Made by a program: the position numbers and the translations under genes
Part shown: in pieces, positions 35,864-43,165 of the stretch
How the letters are laid out: every line of letters begins with the position of its first letter
Position numbering within the stretch: the first letter of the stretch is position 1
The notes under the pieces: generated by a model
What the model was told of the DNA's origin: nothing
What the model saw: the letters and a program-made list of their open reading frames with translations, nothing else
Databases searched by the model: none
Source: Oscillospiraceae bacterium
GTDB taxonomy: Bacteria > Bacillota > Clostridia > Oscillospirales > Oscillospiraceae
DNA: 64,000 nucleotides
Reading direction: 5' to 3'
Assembly (NCBI GenBank): GCA_902778285.1
Contig: CACYXC010000003.1
Coordinates: 47,991 to 111,990, forward strand

Positions 35864-36065
35864 AGGCTATCAAGAATATAGAGAGACTGACCCGAATACA
35901 TCGCTGACAAAAACCGCCCTGCGACGGCTGATTATCACGCATAAAATCCCGAGCTTCATGGTCGGAGGAAAATACTTGTTCGACCTCGATGTGCTGGAGG
36001 CCTATCTACAAGGTTCAATTCCACGCCAGGAAACCGCGCCGGGGATTCGGGAGATCAAGCTATGA
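35838..36065 (+). CDS. Excisionase-like small HTH protein
   Basis: The 75-residue protein has the layout of MerR/Xis-like DNA-binding proteins (NTSLTKTALRRLIITHKIPSFMVGGKYLFDLDVLEAYL, residues about 20-58). GGGGGG(T) precedes the ATG. Adjacent to an integrase module it is a good candidate for the recombination directionality factor, but a plain transcription factor is possible. Confidence 0.75.
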   Translation: MPRIRTIDKGYQEYRETDPNTSLTKTALRRLIITHKIPSFMVGGKYLFDLDVLEAYLQGSIPRQETAPGIREIKL

Positions 36066-36433
36066 ACGACGAAAAGAAAAAAGCCGCCCCAGTGGTGGTG
36101 CACCGTGACGGCGGGGGAGAACAGATAGCTTTACCGGGCTTCACGCTCTCCAAGTCAAAGCATAACATGGGCGGCACCGAAAAACAAGGGCCGATTACCT
36201 CTTTGCTTCCTTCTGGGGCGGAGCGGGCCGTGTCCCTGCGGCGGCTGGCTGAGATGACCGGGTTTTCCACGCGAGAAGTCAGGCGGGCGATTCAAAGGGA
36301 GAGACTGTTGGGTTTTCCTATCTGTGAACTCGGCCGGGGCTACTTCTTAGCCGAAAACGAAGAGGAAGGACGCGCCCGGCAAATCCTACGGGCTGCCCGA
36401 GCCGTTGAGAGAGGATGCGACACTATTGAGTAG
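36062..36433 (+). CDS. Phage-type HTH protein of unknown function
   Basis: The 123-residue protein overlaps the previous stop by four bases (ATGA). Its C-terminal half (LPSGAERAVSLRRLAEMTGFSTREVRRAIQRERLLGFPIC) is a winged-helix-like DNA-binding segment as seen at the N-terminus of phage replication initiators. The N-terminal half is polar and probably disordered. Possible replication or regulatory role, inferred only. Confidence 0.7.
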   Translation: MNDEKKKAAPVVVHRDGGGEQIALPGFTLSKSKHNMGGTEKQGPITSLLPSGAERAVSLRRLAEMTGFSTREVRRAIQRERLLGFPICELGRGYFLAENEEEGRARQILRAARAVERGCDTIE

Positions 36434-37001
36434 AAAGAACAAAGTGAAACCAGGTATACTACTCTACTTTGACCAAGCCGAAGCGTTCGAGTATTTCACA
36501 GATGCGGAGGTTGGGCAGATAGTCCGGGCTGCTCTGCGGTTCGGGCAGTTCGGTGAGGACACTGTTTTCCAGGATAGGGCACAACAAGCAGCGTGGCATA
36601 GTATTCGACTTGCATTAATCCGCGACCATGCGAGCTATTTCCGTGATATTGCTGAAAGAACTTATTCGTCAATGTGCCGCGTATGGAAAGAGGCCGGAGC
36701 CGAGTACCCGGAAAAAGACGCTTGGATTGAATCAGAGACACAGCGCCTTTTATCGCTCGACGCCGAGCGGAGCCGGACGGTTCCGAGCGCACCCAACAGA
36801 AAAGATAGTCAACAGGATACCCAACCCCAACACGATAATAGTGTGATAACATCTCCAGCACCAGCACGATACGCGCCGACCGCCTGCGAATCTGCACCCG
36901 ATAACAGAGACGGCGAATCGCTTTCGATAGAACAAGAATTTGAGGAAAAGCGGCGGAAATCCATCGAATTACTCAATTCAAGAACTTTTGAACGATTTTA
37001 A
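36426..37001 (+). CDS. Phage DUF6291-like protein
   Basis: The 191-residue protein begins with a compact helical domain (GILLYFDQAEAFEYFTDAEVGQIVRAALRFGQFGED) of the DUF6291 type found in Firmicutes prophages, followed by a low-complexity Ser/Pro/Asn-rich tail and a charged C-terminal helix (EQEFEEKRRKSIELLNSR). The TTG at 36426 lies 12 bases behind GAGAGGA; TTG at 36405 and GTG at 36444 are alternatives. Function unknown; the family often sits in replication modules. Confidence 0.7.
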   Translation: MSRKNKVKPGILLYFDQAEAFEYFTDAEVGQIVRAALRFGQFGEDTVFQDRAQQAAWHSIRLALIRDHASYFRDIAERTYSSMCRVWKEAGAEYPEKDAWIESETQRLLSLDAERSRTVPSAPNRKDSQQDTQPQHDNSVITSPAPARYAPTACESAPDNRDGESLSIEQEFEEKRRKSIELLNSRTFERF

Positions 37002-37091
37002 TAATCCGCTGGCATTTGTCAGCAACGCGCGGTCAAATGACAGCGGATTTCTGTGAATCACGGTGAGTCACCGTGAAACGGAGGAAACGTA

Positions 37092-37409
37092 ATGAACTCA
37101 TGCCGCAAGGGCGCTCGAGGAGAGCAAGAATTAGCCGCCCTCCTCCGCGCTGAAGGATTTGAAATTGACCGGGGCGGAACCACTTCATTCGGCACCGTGC
37201 CAGACCTGTCCGGTCTGCCGGGGGTACATATCGAAGTGAAGCGCAGGGAAAAGCTGAACGTGATGGAGGCCATGCAGCAGGCTATAGCCGACGCTGCCCG
37301 CTTCAAGGACGGCGCGCCCGCTCTGTTCCACCGAAGGAACCGCGCGCCCTGGCTCGTCACGATGCTTTTCACGGACTGGATCCGGTTCTATAAGGAGGCG
37401 CACAAGTGA
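37092..37409 (+). CDS. Holliday-junction-resolvase-like PD-(D/E)XK nuclease
   Basis: The 105-residue protein has the layout of Hjc/VRR-type nucleases: KGARGEQELAALLRAEGFEI with the first acidic residue, then TVPDLSGLPGVHIEVKRRE with the Asp and the E-x-K catalytic pair near residues 38-51, and a Gln-containing helix (NVMEAMQQAIADA). It should cleave branched DNA in recombination or replication of the element. GGAGGAAACGT lies before the ATG at 37092. It overlaps the next gene by four bases. Confidence 0.8.
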   Translation: MNSCRKGARGEQELAALLRAEGFEIDRGGTTSFGTVPDLSGLPGVHIEVKRREKLNVMEAMQQAIADAARFKDGAPALFHRRNRAPWLVTMLFTDWIRFYKEAHK

Positions 37410-37603
37410 CGCCTGTTAAATCCATTCGGGCAAAGTGCCTTGACTGCTGCTGTGGGTCGCCCCAGGAGGTCAGACTTTGCCCTGCGCAAAATTGCCCCTT
37501 GTGGCCTTATAGGATGGGGAAACGACCAACTACCCCCGGAGCAGCGGCCGAAAAAGAAAAACGCGACGTAGCCCCTACTTTTTCAGAAGAGAGCGAAGAA
37601 TAG
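37406..37603 (+). CDS. Small Cys-rich phage protein
   Basis: The 65-residue protein has CLDCCCGSPQEVRLCPAQNCPLWPYRMG, a pattern widespread in Firmicutes prophages and likely to bind zinc. The GTG start overlaps the nuclease gene's stop. Function unknown. Confidence 0.8.
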   Translation: MTPVKSIRAKCLDCCCGSPQEVRLCPAQNCPLWPYRMGKRPTTPGAAAEKEKRDVAPTFSEESEE

Positions 37604-37621
37604 AGGGAGGGAGAACATACC

Positions 37622-38095
37622 TTGACACACTGGAAGAAACTCACGAACCCGGATTATCTGGGAGCGTATAGCCTGGAACCGGGGCAGGATGTTGTTTTGA
37701 CCATTGACCGGGTACAGGTAGAGACCGTTACCGGCCCGGACGGGAAGAAAGAGGAGTGCATGGTCTGCCATTGGAAAGAGCAGGCAAAGCCGATGATTCT
37801 GAACAGCACCAATGCAAAGATGATTCAGAAGCTGCTTAAAACGCCATATATCGAAGAGTGGGCCGGTCACCGCATTCAGATAGGGGTGGAGATGGTAAAA
37901 GCCTTTGGGGAGGTCGTGGACGCCCTCAGAGTGAGAAATCATCTGCCGGTCATGGTCAAGTGCGAGTGCTGCGGCAAGGATATTGTCGGCGCTCACGGGA
38001 TGAACGGGGAGCAGCTGGCCGAGTACACCCGGAAGAAATACAGTCGTGCGCTCTGCCCTGCCTGCGCTACAAAGGAGGCCGCCGCCCATGCTTAG
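37622..38095 (+). CDS. Phage protein with C-terminal zinc finger, possibly DNA-binding
   Basis: The 157-residue protein starts at TTG behind GGAGGGAGAAC. The first 110 residues form a beta-rich domain (DVVLTIDRVQVETVTGPDGKKEECMVCHW), and the tail has CECCGKDIVG and CPACATKEAA, a Cys4 zinc site. Its place directly before a PD-(D/E)XK exonuclease gene is typical of phage recombination modules, where a single-strand-binding or annealing protein is often found; that role is inferred. It overlaps the next gene by eight bases. Confidence 0.7.
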   Translation: MTHWKKLTNPDYLGAYSLEPGQDVVLTIDRVQVETVTGPDGKKEECMVCHWKEQAKPMILNSTNAKMIQKLLKTPYIEEWAGHRIQIGVEMVKAFGEVVDALRVRNHLPVMVKCECCGKDIVGAHGMNGEQLAEYTRKKYSRALCPACATKEAAAHA

Positions 38096-38840
38096 GCTGA
38101 CGAAGAAGAATTACCACAGCGAGGAGGCCAACCGCGCCTATTGGTCGGCCTCATTCGTCAAGGCTATGCTGCGCTGCCCCGCTGCGGCTATGGCGGCCGA
38201 GCCGGAGGAACCGAGTACAGCCCTGCTTGTGGGATCCTATGTTGATGCCTATTTCGAGGGAACGCTTGACCGCTTCCGGGAAGATCACCCGGAATTGTTC
38301 AAGCGTGACGGCACGCTGAAAGCTGATTATGTCCAAGCGGAGGAGATGATCGAGCGGGCGCGGTCAGATAAGGTTTTCATGGAGTTCATGCGAGGCCGGA
38401 AGCAGGTTATTAAGACCGGCACCATCGGCGGACTGCCCTTCAAGTGCAAGATGGACGTATACAAGAAGGGAAAACGGATCGTGGATCTGAAAACCACGCG
38501 CAACACAGAGCCGGTCTATAAGCCCGGGGAGGGCTGGGTCACCTTTGCCGACGCCTGGGAGTGGCCGCTGCAGCTGGCTATCTATCAGGCTATCGAGGGG
38601 AACAGGCTGCCTTGCTTCCTTGCGGTTATCACAAAAGAGAACCCGGCAGATTTGGCCGTGATCGAGGTCTCGCAGGAGCGCCTTGATGCCGAGATGCAGC
38701 GCCTCCTTGATAAGCTCCCATACCTGGACGCTATTCGTAGCGGGATCATTGAGCCGCCGCGCTGCGGCCGGTGTGCCTATTGCCGGAGAACGAAGAAGCT
38801 GACGGGGCCGGTCTCGCTGGCCGAGTATGAGAAGGAGTGA
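38088..38840 (+). CDS. PD-(D/E)XK exonuclease-like protein (DUF3799/RecE-type)
   Basis: The 250-residue protein matches the phage exonuclease VIII-like family: WSASFVKAMLRCPAAAM near residue 20, LLVGSYVDAYFEG near residue 45, FKCKMDVYKKGKRIVDLKTTRN near residue 118 with the catalytic Asp and D-x-K pair, and QLAIYQA near residue 164. A Cys-rich end (CGRCAYCRRTKK) could bind a metal or FeS cluster. With its neighbours it suggests a 5'-3' resection and annealing system used in element replication or integration. Confidence 0.85.
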   Translation: MLRLTKKNYHSEEANRAYWSASFVKAMLRCPAAAMAAEPEEPSTALLVGSYVDAYFEGTLDRFREDHPELFKRDGTLKADYVQAEEMIERARSDKVFMEFMRGRKQVIKTGTIGGLPFKCKMDVYKKGKRIVDLKTTRNTEPVYKPGEGWVTFADAWEWPLQLAIYQAIEGNRLPCFLAVITKENPADLAVIEVSQERLDAEMQRLLDKLPYLDAIRSGIIEPPRCGRCAYCRRTKKLTGPVSLAEYEKE

Positions 38841-38846
38841 AATGAT

Positions 38847-39551
38847 ATGGCCGTTACGATCGAGATTGACACAAGCGAGCTTGACAGCTTGGTCGATGGT
38901 CTCAAAAAGCGCTTGACACCGGCACAGGTGGACCGGGCTATGTCTTCTGTTTTGCGGGATACAGCCGAGCACACGAAGGAGATTCTTAAGAGAGCCATCC
39001 CGGAACACTACTACGTGACGCCTGGCGAAGTGGGGAAAGCTGTGGGCCGGGCAAAGGTAACATCTGGCGGCTTGGGTGTGGGCTGCTGTATTCCCATTAC
39101 CGGTGCGCGTAAATCTATCGGAGGCGGCTTTTCTGCTACCGGTGGGGCACGAGGATGGGAGAGCCTGCGCAAGCGCTACCGCGTAAAGGCCCGCATTGTA
39201 AAAGGCGTACAAAGCACCCTACCGCAGAATATGAGCAGCTACGGCGGACAAGCACCGTTCCGGAACCTGGGGCCGTCGCTGCGATCATTCAAAGACGCAA
39301 ACGGTAATACAATCGCCAGGGGCGCTATTGGCCCGGACGGTGCCTTTGAGAAGTATCCGAAATCCTCACTCGGCAAACAGGTATTTACCAGAGGAGCAAA
39401 GGGCCGCCTGCCTATCAAGAAGGTGGTCGGTATTGCTATCCCGCAGATGGCAGCGAACAGAGCGAGAGAAGATATAGAGGGAGCTATCAAGGATAGGCTG
39501 GAGAAGAGCACAGCGGAGAAACTCAACGCTCTCGTCCGGGGCGGGGGCTAA
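38847..39551 (+). CDS. Orphan phage minor-tail-protein-Z-like gene
   Basis: The 234-residue protein resembles prophage minor tail protein Z / HK97-gp10-like proteins: an N-terminal helical part (LVDGLKKRLTPAQVDRAMSSVLRDTAEHTKEILKR), a Gly/Ser-rich middle and ASKR-type C-terminal helix (NRAREDIEGAIKDRLEKSTAEKLNALV). It follows the exonuclease gene by six bases. No other structural gene (capsid, portal, terminase) is present in the element, so this is a single tail gene in a non-phage context. Confidence 0.7.
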   Translation: MAVTIEIDTSELDSLVDGLKKRLTPAQVDRAMSSVLRDTAEHTKEILKRAIPEHYYVTPGEVGKAVGRAKVTSGGLGVGCCIPITGARKSIGGGFSATGGARGWESLRKRYRVKARIVKGVQSTLPQNMSSYGGQAPFRNLGPSLRSFKDANGNTIARGAIGPDGAFEKYPKSSLGKQVFTRGAKGRLPIKKVVGIAIPQMAANRAREDIEGAIKDRLEKSTAEKLNALVRGGG

Positions 39552-39762
39552 TTTCGCCCGGCAGCTTGTTCTTTTATTCAATGAAATCTACGTAAAAGGT
39601 ACTGTAACGAAAGAGGGCACCCTTTGCGGATGCTGCGAGTGCGCCATAGGTCTAATTTTTGTGTAAAATTTATAGATTTCATTCATTCCTTTTGTTGAAT
39701 GCGCACAAGAAAGGGCGGGCTTTTCAGCCCGCCCTTTGCTGAAATATTGGGTTTTCAAGATT

Positions 39763-39936
39763 TCATGTGGTGTTGGCCGTTGCGTCCTCCTCGGTGGGAA
39801 ATCGCTTGTTTTTCTGGTAAAAGTGCACGATGTAATACAAGCTGCGGTGGTCGTGCGGCTCTTCCGGGCCGTGCCTGGCCGCACAGACCGGGCACACGCC
39901 GGGCCTCGGGGAGAGCACATGAATTTTGTCGATCAT
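39763..39936 (-). CDS. Small phage protein with CPVC motif
   Basis: A 57-residue frame below the usual length cut-off starts at ATG 39936 behind GGAGGGCC. It reads MIDKIHVLSPRPGVCPVCAA, then HGPEEPHDHRSLYYIVHFYQ, a family often seen in Firmicutes prophages (CPxC plus PHxxxSLYY). The Cys pair may bind zinc with His residues. Its start overlaps the preceding gene's stop by four bases. Confidence 0.75.
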   Translation of the reverse strand: MIDKIHVLSPRPGVCPVCAARHGPEEPHDHRSLYYIVHFYQKNKRFPTEEDATANTT

Positions 39937-40241
39937 GCGCGGCCCTCCATGCGGTCAAGCAAAAATTGGCTCATAACTGCCGGGGCTTTCATTGCCTCAT
40001 GCATTGTCCACATTGCCCGCATTCCGTAAAGGATTGCAAGGGATATAACATCACTCTCAAGGCGGCTATATGCCTCTTCGATATGTATTGCCGTATCATC
40101 TGGCAACTGCTCCAAGAGTGACGTGAAATGCTTCCAGTCCTTCTGTATGGCGGGATCTGTATTATACGCTTCGAACCACGCATCAGACTGTTCGACAGCG
40201 CCCATAATCTCATTGGCAAGCTCAATATCTGTTTTATCCAT
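39933..40241 (-). CDS. Hypothetical element protein
   Basis: The 102-residue acidic, helical protein (MDKTDIELANEIMGAVEQSD..., ending FLLDRMEGRA) has no motif I recognise. A GGGGAGGGAAC ribosome binding site precedes the ATG at 40241, and it is coupled to the next small gene by a four-base overlap. Confidence 0.65.
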   Translation of the reverse strand: MDKTDIELANEIMGAVEQSDAWFEAYNTDPAIQKDWKHFTSLLEQLPDDTAIHIEEAYSRLESDVISLAILYGMRAMWTMHEAMKAPAVMSQFLLDRMEGRA

Positions 40242-40255
40242 GTTGTTCCCTCCCC

Positions 40256-40447
40256 TTAAGGCTTAAATGCTGTCATAGTGATAATTGCAGTAAGCAACGT
40301 TATAACAGGATCACCGGTATAGCCCTGCGCCGTCCATGCTGCGCGGATCATCTTACAGGTAGAATAAAATGTTTCCTGTGACATTCTGGCCCTTTCCGCG
40401 TTGGTAGCTGGCCGGAATTCATTTATTCCAGTAATTTTTCCGTCCAT
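40256..40447 (-). CDS. Hypothetical element protein
   Basis: The 63-residue protein starts at ATG 40447 behind AAGGAGGAA. It has a polar N-terminus and a hydrophobic C-terminal helix (VITLLTAIITMTAF), possibly a membrane anchor. Same direction and close spacing as its neighbours; function unknown. Confidence 0.65.
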   Translation of the reverse strand: MDGKITGINEFRPATNAERARMSQETFYSTCKMIRAAWTAQGYTGDPVITLLTAIITMTAFKP

Positions 40448-40524
40448 GATATTCCTCCTTGCCTTATTGTGAAGGGCCGTGGTATAATAGCCGCGGCCCC
40501 TGGTGGTCAGTCTCTTGCGCGTTT

Positions 40525-40557
40525 AGCTTTGGCCGGCTTGCGCAAGGGGCTTTTTTC
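40525..40557 (+). terminator. Hairpin with T tract between small element genes
   Basis: CTTGCGC...GCGCAAG followed by GGGGCTTTTTTC on the plus strand. Orientation suits transcription from the left, so it may stop the rightward operon. Confidence 0.5.
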
Positions 40558-40566
40558 ATGCGCTGA

Positions 40567-40806
40567 TCAGAACTCGGTGTACAGATCGCCGTGGGCGGCC
40601 TTAAAGGCCTTGCTGTCAAAGCGGCTGCTGTTGACGTTTTTCCAACTGGCTTTCCAGCCCTCGCCCTCCAGGACTTCCGCGCCCTGGTCGATCATAGCGC
40701 CCTTGATCTTGTCCGTCAGCGCCTCGGCCTCTGCCTGCAGCTCCTCGATCATGGCCCGGACGGCCAGGAGATCCAGCGCGGCCTTGTCCAACTCGTTCTT
40801 GCTCAT
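40567..40806 (-). CDS. Small coiled-coil phage protein
   Basis: The 79-residue protein has a long N-terminal helix with heptad-like pattern (LLAVRAMIEELQAEAEALTDKIKGAMID) and a C-terminal segment WKASWKNVNSSRFDSKAFKAAHGDLYTEF that recurs in small prophage proteins. GGAGGTACAATCC precedes the ATG. It heads the leftward group of four small genes. Function unknown. Confidence 0.7.
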   Translation of the reverse strand: MSKNELDKAALDLLAVRAMIEELQAEAEALTDKIKGAMIDQGAEVLEGEGWKASWKNVNSSRFDSKAFKAAHGDLYTEF

Positions 40807-41183
40807 GGATTGTACCTCCTTGATCTGTTTTGGAGAGCGGCGGGGGGCATTAAGTTTATCAACTCGCGCACGCAGTCTTTCTTATCCGTTCCCGCTCTTA
40901 CCTTGCGTTCTTATTTCACTTGGCTTCTCGCCGTACCTTTGACCGTACCTCTGCAGTTCTCACCGCTCGGCCGCCTATCTCCGGAGCTACTTTGTCCGCC
41001 TCGGCTCTCCCTTGTTCAGGGCTTCCTTGTTCCCTGTGACTATATGATAGCATATGGTTAACCATATATCAAGATGGGATACTGCACAAAGTTAACCATA
41101 TATTTTTGTGAGAAATGTATATGGTTAACCACCCTCTACCTGTGGTATAATCATTTCACAATTAAGCGAGGAGGGGGATGCGT
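40807..41183. other. Divergent regulatory region before the toxin-antitoxin pair
   Basis: No gene is visible in these 377 bases. They hold the leader of the leftward small genes and, from 41052 on, three copies of a GGTTAACC palindrome and the toxin-antitoxin promoter. Confidence 0.6.
41052..41151 (+). promoter_or_regulatory. Toxin-antitoxin promoter with three GGTTAACC operators
   Basis: A perfect palindrome ATATGGTTAACCATAT (41052-41067), a half version GTTAACCATATAT (41091-41103) and TATATGGTTAACCA (41118-41131) lie upstream of TATAAT (41146-41151). The third site covers the -35 region. This suits autoregulation by the ribbon-helix-helix antitoxin. Confidence 0.75.
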
Positions 41184-41387
41184 GTGGCACCGACAGACGC
41201 CCAAAAGAGAGCTTCAAATAAATATAATCTGGAGCACATGGCAACTTTAGGTTGCAAAGTAAGGAAAGAGCAGGCGGAGGCGTTTAAAAGCTATTGCTCA
41301 CTACGTGGAATGACCGCGAATAACGCGCTCAGAGAGTATGTGCTAAAATGTATTGATGAATCGCCCGAGCGGGAGGGCCAGGCATGA
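41184..41387 (+). CDS. Ribbon-helix-helix antitoxin
   Basis: The 67-residue protein has the Arc/MetJ-like layout, with a short strand (CKVRKEQAEAFKSYCSLRGMTANNALREYVLKC) and two helices. GTG at 41184 is preferred over ATG at 41178 because the GAGGAGG ribosome binding site is well spaced only for GTG. It overlaps the zeta-like toxin gene by four bases, the standard antitoxin-first order. Confidence 0.8.
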   Translation: MAPTDAQKRASNKYNLEHMATLGCKVRKEQAEAFKSYCSLRGMTANNALREYVLKCIDESPEREGQA

Positions 41388-41941
41388 AAACCTATACCAT
41401 TATCGGCGGTGTCAACGGCACTGGCAAAAGCAGCTTGACCGGCGTACTCAAAACGCAAAAGACGGACTTAGGCCAGATCATCGATGTGGATAAAATCACC
41501 GCCCAGAACGGCGGGAGTGCCATTCAGGGCGGCAAGATCGCGCTGGAGCGCATCCGGGAATGTCTGGACAAGGGGCAGAGCTTCACGCAGGAAACAACGC
41601 TCTCAGGGCGCAAGACGGAGCTCACAGCACAGGAGGCCAGAGAGCGGGGTTATTCCGTCCGGCTTTACTATGTGGGCCTTGACAGCGCCGAGGAGTGCTT
41701 ACAGCGCATCGAGAACCGCGTAGCCCACGGAGGGCACAACATCCGCGAGGAGGACGTGCTGCGGCGCTTTGCGGGGCGCTGGGCGGCCGTGGCGAAGGTG
41801 CTGCCCTACTGTGACGAGGCGCATTTCTTTGATAACTACAACGGATTTGTTGAGGTTGCCGAGTATGTCAACGGTGAATTGATCGTCAAGGGCAGCCAGC
41901 GTCCGGCCTGGGTGGAAGAACTGCAGGAATACCTTTCATAA
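41384..41941 (+). CDS. Zeta-toxin family kinase
   Basis: The 185-residue protein has Walker A GGVNGTGKSS near residue 12, IDVDKITAQNGGSAIQGGK near residue 32, and TTLSGRKT near residue 65, all typical of zeta toxins and related P-loop kinases. Zeta toxins phosphorylate UDP-N-acetylamino sugars and block wall synthesis. Paired with an RHH protein rather than epsilon, it is a stability module for the element; kinase activity here is inferred. Confidence 0.85.
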   Translation: MKTYTIIGGVNGTGKSSLTGVLKTQKTDLGQIIDVDKITAQNGGSAIQGGKIALERIRECLDKGQSFTQETTLSGRKTELTAQEARERGYSVRLYYVGLDSAEECLQRIENRVAHGGHNIREEDVLRRFAGRWAAVAKVLPYCDEAHFFDNYNGFVEVAEYVNGELIVKGSQRPAWVEELQEYLS

Positions 41942-41946
41942 AGCAC

Positions 41947-41971
41947 AACGCCGCCCGCATCGGACGGCGTT
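41947..41971 (+). terminator. Terminator after the zeta-like gene
   Basis: AACGCCGCCCGCATCGGACGGCGTT followed by ATTTCTT; it overlaps the stop of the minus-strand gene at 41970. Confidence 0.7.
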
Positions 41972-42134
41972 ATTTCTTGCTTTTGAACGTATCGAACGCA
42001 GATGGGACTTGCTGGGAGATCACCATGCGGGGCGGCTCCTCGGTTTCTTCATCCGGCTTGTTGCAGATCGCAGCGATAAAACCGATGATCATAAATCCGC
42101 CGACCAGGGCGAGGAAAATACCGATCAATCCCAT
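41970..42134 (-). CDS. Small membrane protein at the right end of the element
   Basis: A 54-residue frame starts at ATG 42134 behind GAAGGGGGTG. It begins with one membrane helix (MGLIGIFLALVGGFMIIGFI) followed by a polar tail (NKPDEETEEPP...FDTFKSKK). It is shorter than usual ORF cut-offs. Unknown family. Confidence 0.6.
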   Translation of the reverse strand: MGLIGIFLALVGGFMIIGFIAAICNKPDEETEEPPRMVISQQVPSAFDTFKSKK

Positions 42135-42196
42135 GCCTGCACCCCCTTCCGATCACAGTATATCACGGGGATATTGAGCTTTCAATATCAGGTTGC

Positions 42197-42220
42197 TTTT
42201 GGCGCACATTTGGCGCACAA
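42197..42220. repeat. Candidate integrase arm-type site, right end
   Basis: Identical 24 bases to 33435-33458, same orientation; here followed by GTGTGCGCCAAA, an inverted unit of the same GGCGCACA word. Confidence 0.7.
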
Positions 42221-42335
42221 GTGTGCGCCAAATCGTCAGAAGCAGTCATAGACTGCGAAAGGGGCAAGCCCCAAAAACCGCATAAAACCTGAACATTTCC
42301 GAGGTAATAAAAAGACGTGAAAAGAATTTGCGGCA

Positions 42336-42385
42336 ACTCCGACTCTGGAGGTCGTGGGTTCGAATCCCGTCAGCCGTACCACGAA
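42336..42385 (+). repeat. attR core (tRNA-Arg 3' half)
   Basis: Exact 50-bp copy of 33314-33363 from the anticodon loop to CCACGAA. The 5' half of the tRNA is missing, so this is not a functional tRNA gene. Confidence 0.92.
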
Positions 42386-42414
42386 CAGGCATCCCCACAG
42401 GGGGACGCCTGTTT
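42384..42414 (+). terminator. Terminator past attR
   Basis: AACAGGC(A)TCCCC...GGGGACGCCTGTTT hairpin directly after the attR core. Confidence 0.65.
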
Positions 42415-42503
42415 GTGATAAAGACAGAGAAAAAAGAAACCCACGAGCTCCAGGTGCGAAGCACGTTCAATCCGCCGGAGGCGTTACGCGCGAAGCGCGG
42501 AAC

Positions 42504-42536
42504 AGGTCGTGGGTTCGAATCCCGTCAGCCGTACCA
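42504..42536 (+). repeat. Third copy of the tRNA-Arg 3' end (33 bp)
   Basis: The copy runs from AGGTCGTGGG to CCGTACCA and is followed by GTAAGGGACTCTGATC, a terminator, rather than by CACGAA. It is probably the original chromosomal 3' end of the tRNA. Confidence 0.85.
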
Positions 42537-42538
42537 GT

Positions 42539-42576
42539 AAGGGACTCTGATCAAGATATGATCAGAGTCCCTTTTC
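42539..42576 (+). terminator. Native terminator of the tRNA locus
   Basis: AAGGGACTCTGATCA-AGATA-TGATCAGAGTCCCTTTT, directly after the third tRNA 3'-end copy. Confidence 0.85.
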
Positions 42577-42646
42577 TCCTTCCCTTGTTGTGCGTTGTCT
42601 GTTATAATGATCCCGATAGATCGGGATTTGTGAGAGGGAAAAAACG

Positions 42647-43165
42647 ATGGTTGAACAAGTTGAATTTGTCACGGCAAAAATAAGTGATGCGGCAACCATC
42701 AGTATGCTTCGGCAGAGAATCTGGGATACGACGTATCGGGGCATTTACCCGGATGCAGTCATTGACGAATTCGACTATGACTGGCATCAACAGCGCGATC
42801 TGCAGAAGATTTCAAACCCATTCTTCACGGTATATCTGATCAAATACGGTGACGAAAATATCGGATATCTCATTTTTCGGGATGATGACACCGGGGTGTG
42901 GCTGCACTCCCTGTATGTACTCCAAGAGTATCAGCACATAGGGATTGGTAAACAGGCCTTTTCTATCTTGAAGAACTACTGCAATGAAAGAGAGATCAAC
43001 TGTTTTGCCTGCAATTGCAGCCCTCACAATGAAAATGCCATGCGGTTCTACCAGCACATGGGCGGTGTGGTGACAAAAACTGATACGGGCCATGAGAACA
43101 GGCAGGAAGACGGCGTCATATTTGAGTTCAACTTAAATGAATATCATCATAGTTTCAAGTATTAG
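42647..43165 (+). CDS. GNAT-family N-acetyltransferase
   Basis: The 172-residue protein has the GNAT acetyl-CoA-binding motif A (LYVLQEYQHIGIGKQAFSILKNYC near residues 90-112) and a motif B region (CNCSPHNENAMRFYQHMGGV). The N-terminal MLRQRIWDTTYRGIYPD block is typical of acetyltransferases acting on small molecules. GAGAGGG lies before the ATG. Substrate unknown. It is just outside the integrated element. Confidence 0.9.
   Translation: MVEQVEFVTAKISDAATISMLRQRIWDTTYRGIYPDAVIDEFDYDWHQQRDLQKISNPFFTVYLIKYGDENIGYLIFRDDDTGVWLHSLYVLQEYQHIGIGKQAFSILKNYCNEREINCFACNCSPHNENAMRFYQHMGGVVTKTDTGHENRQEDGVIFEFNLNEYHHSFKY

Larger units (their letters stand above)
42135..42646. other. Right end of the element and old tRNA junction
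   Basis: These 512 bases hold the second arm-type repeat, the attR core, a terminator, about 90 bases of residual sequence, a shorter third copy of the tRNA 3' end and its terminator. No gene was seen. Confidence 0.7.

Noticed and set aside
42336-42536. Two further tRNA-Arg genes
   Set aside because: Both are 3' fragments without acceptor 5' strand or D arm; they are attachment-site copies.
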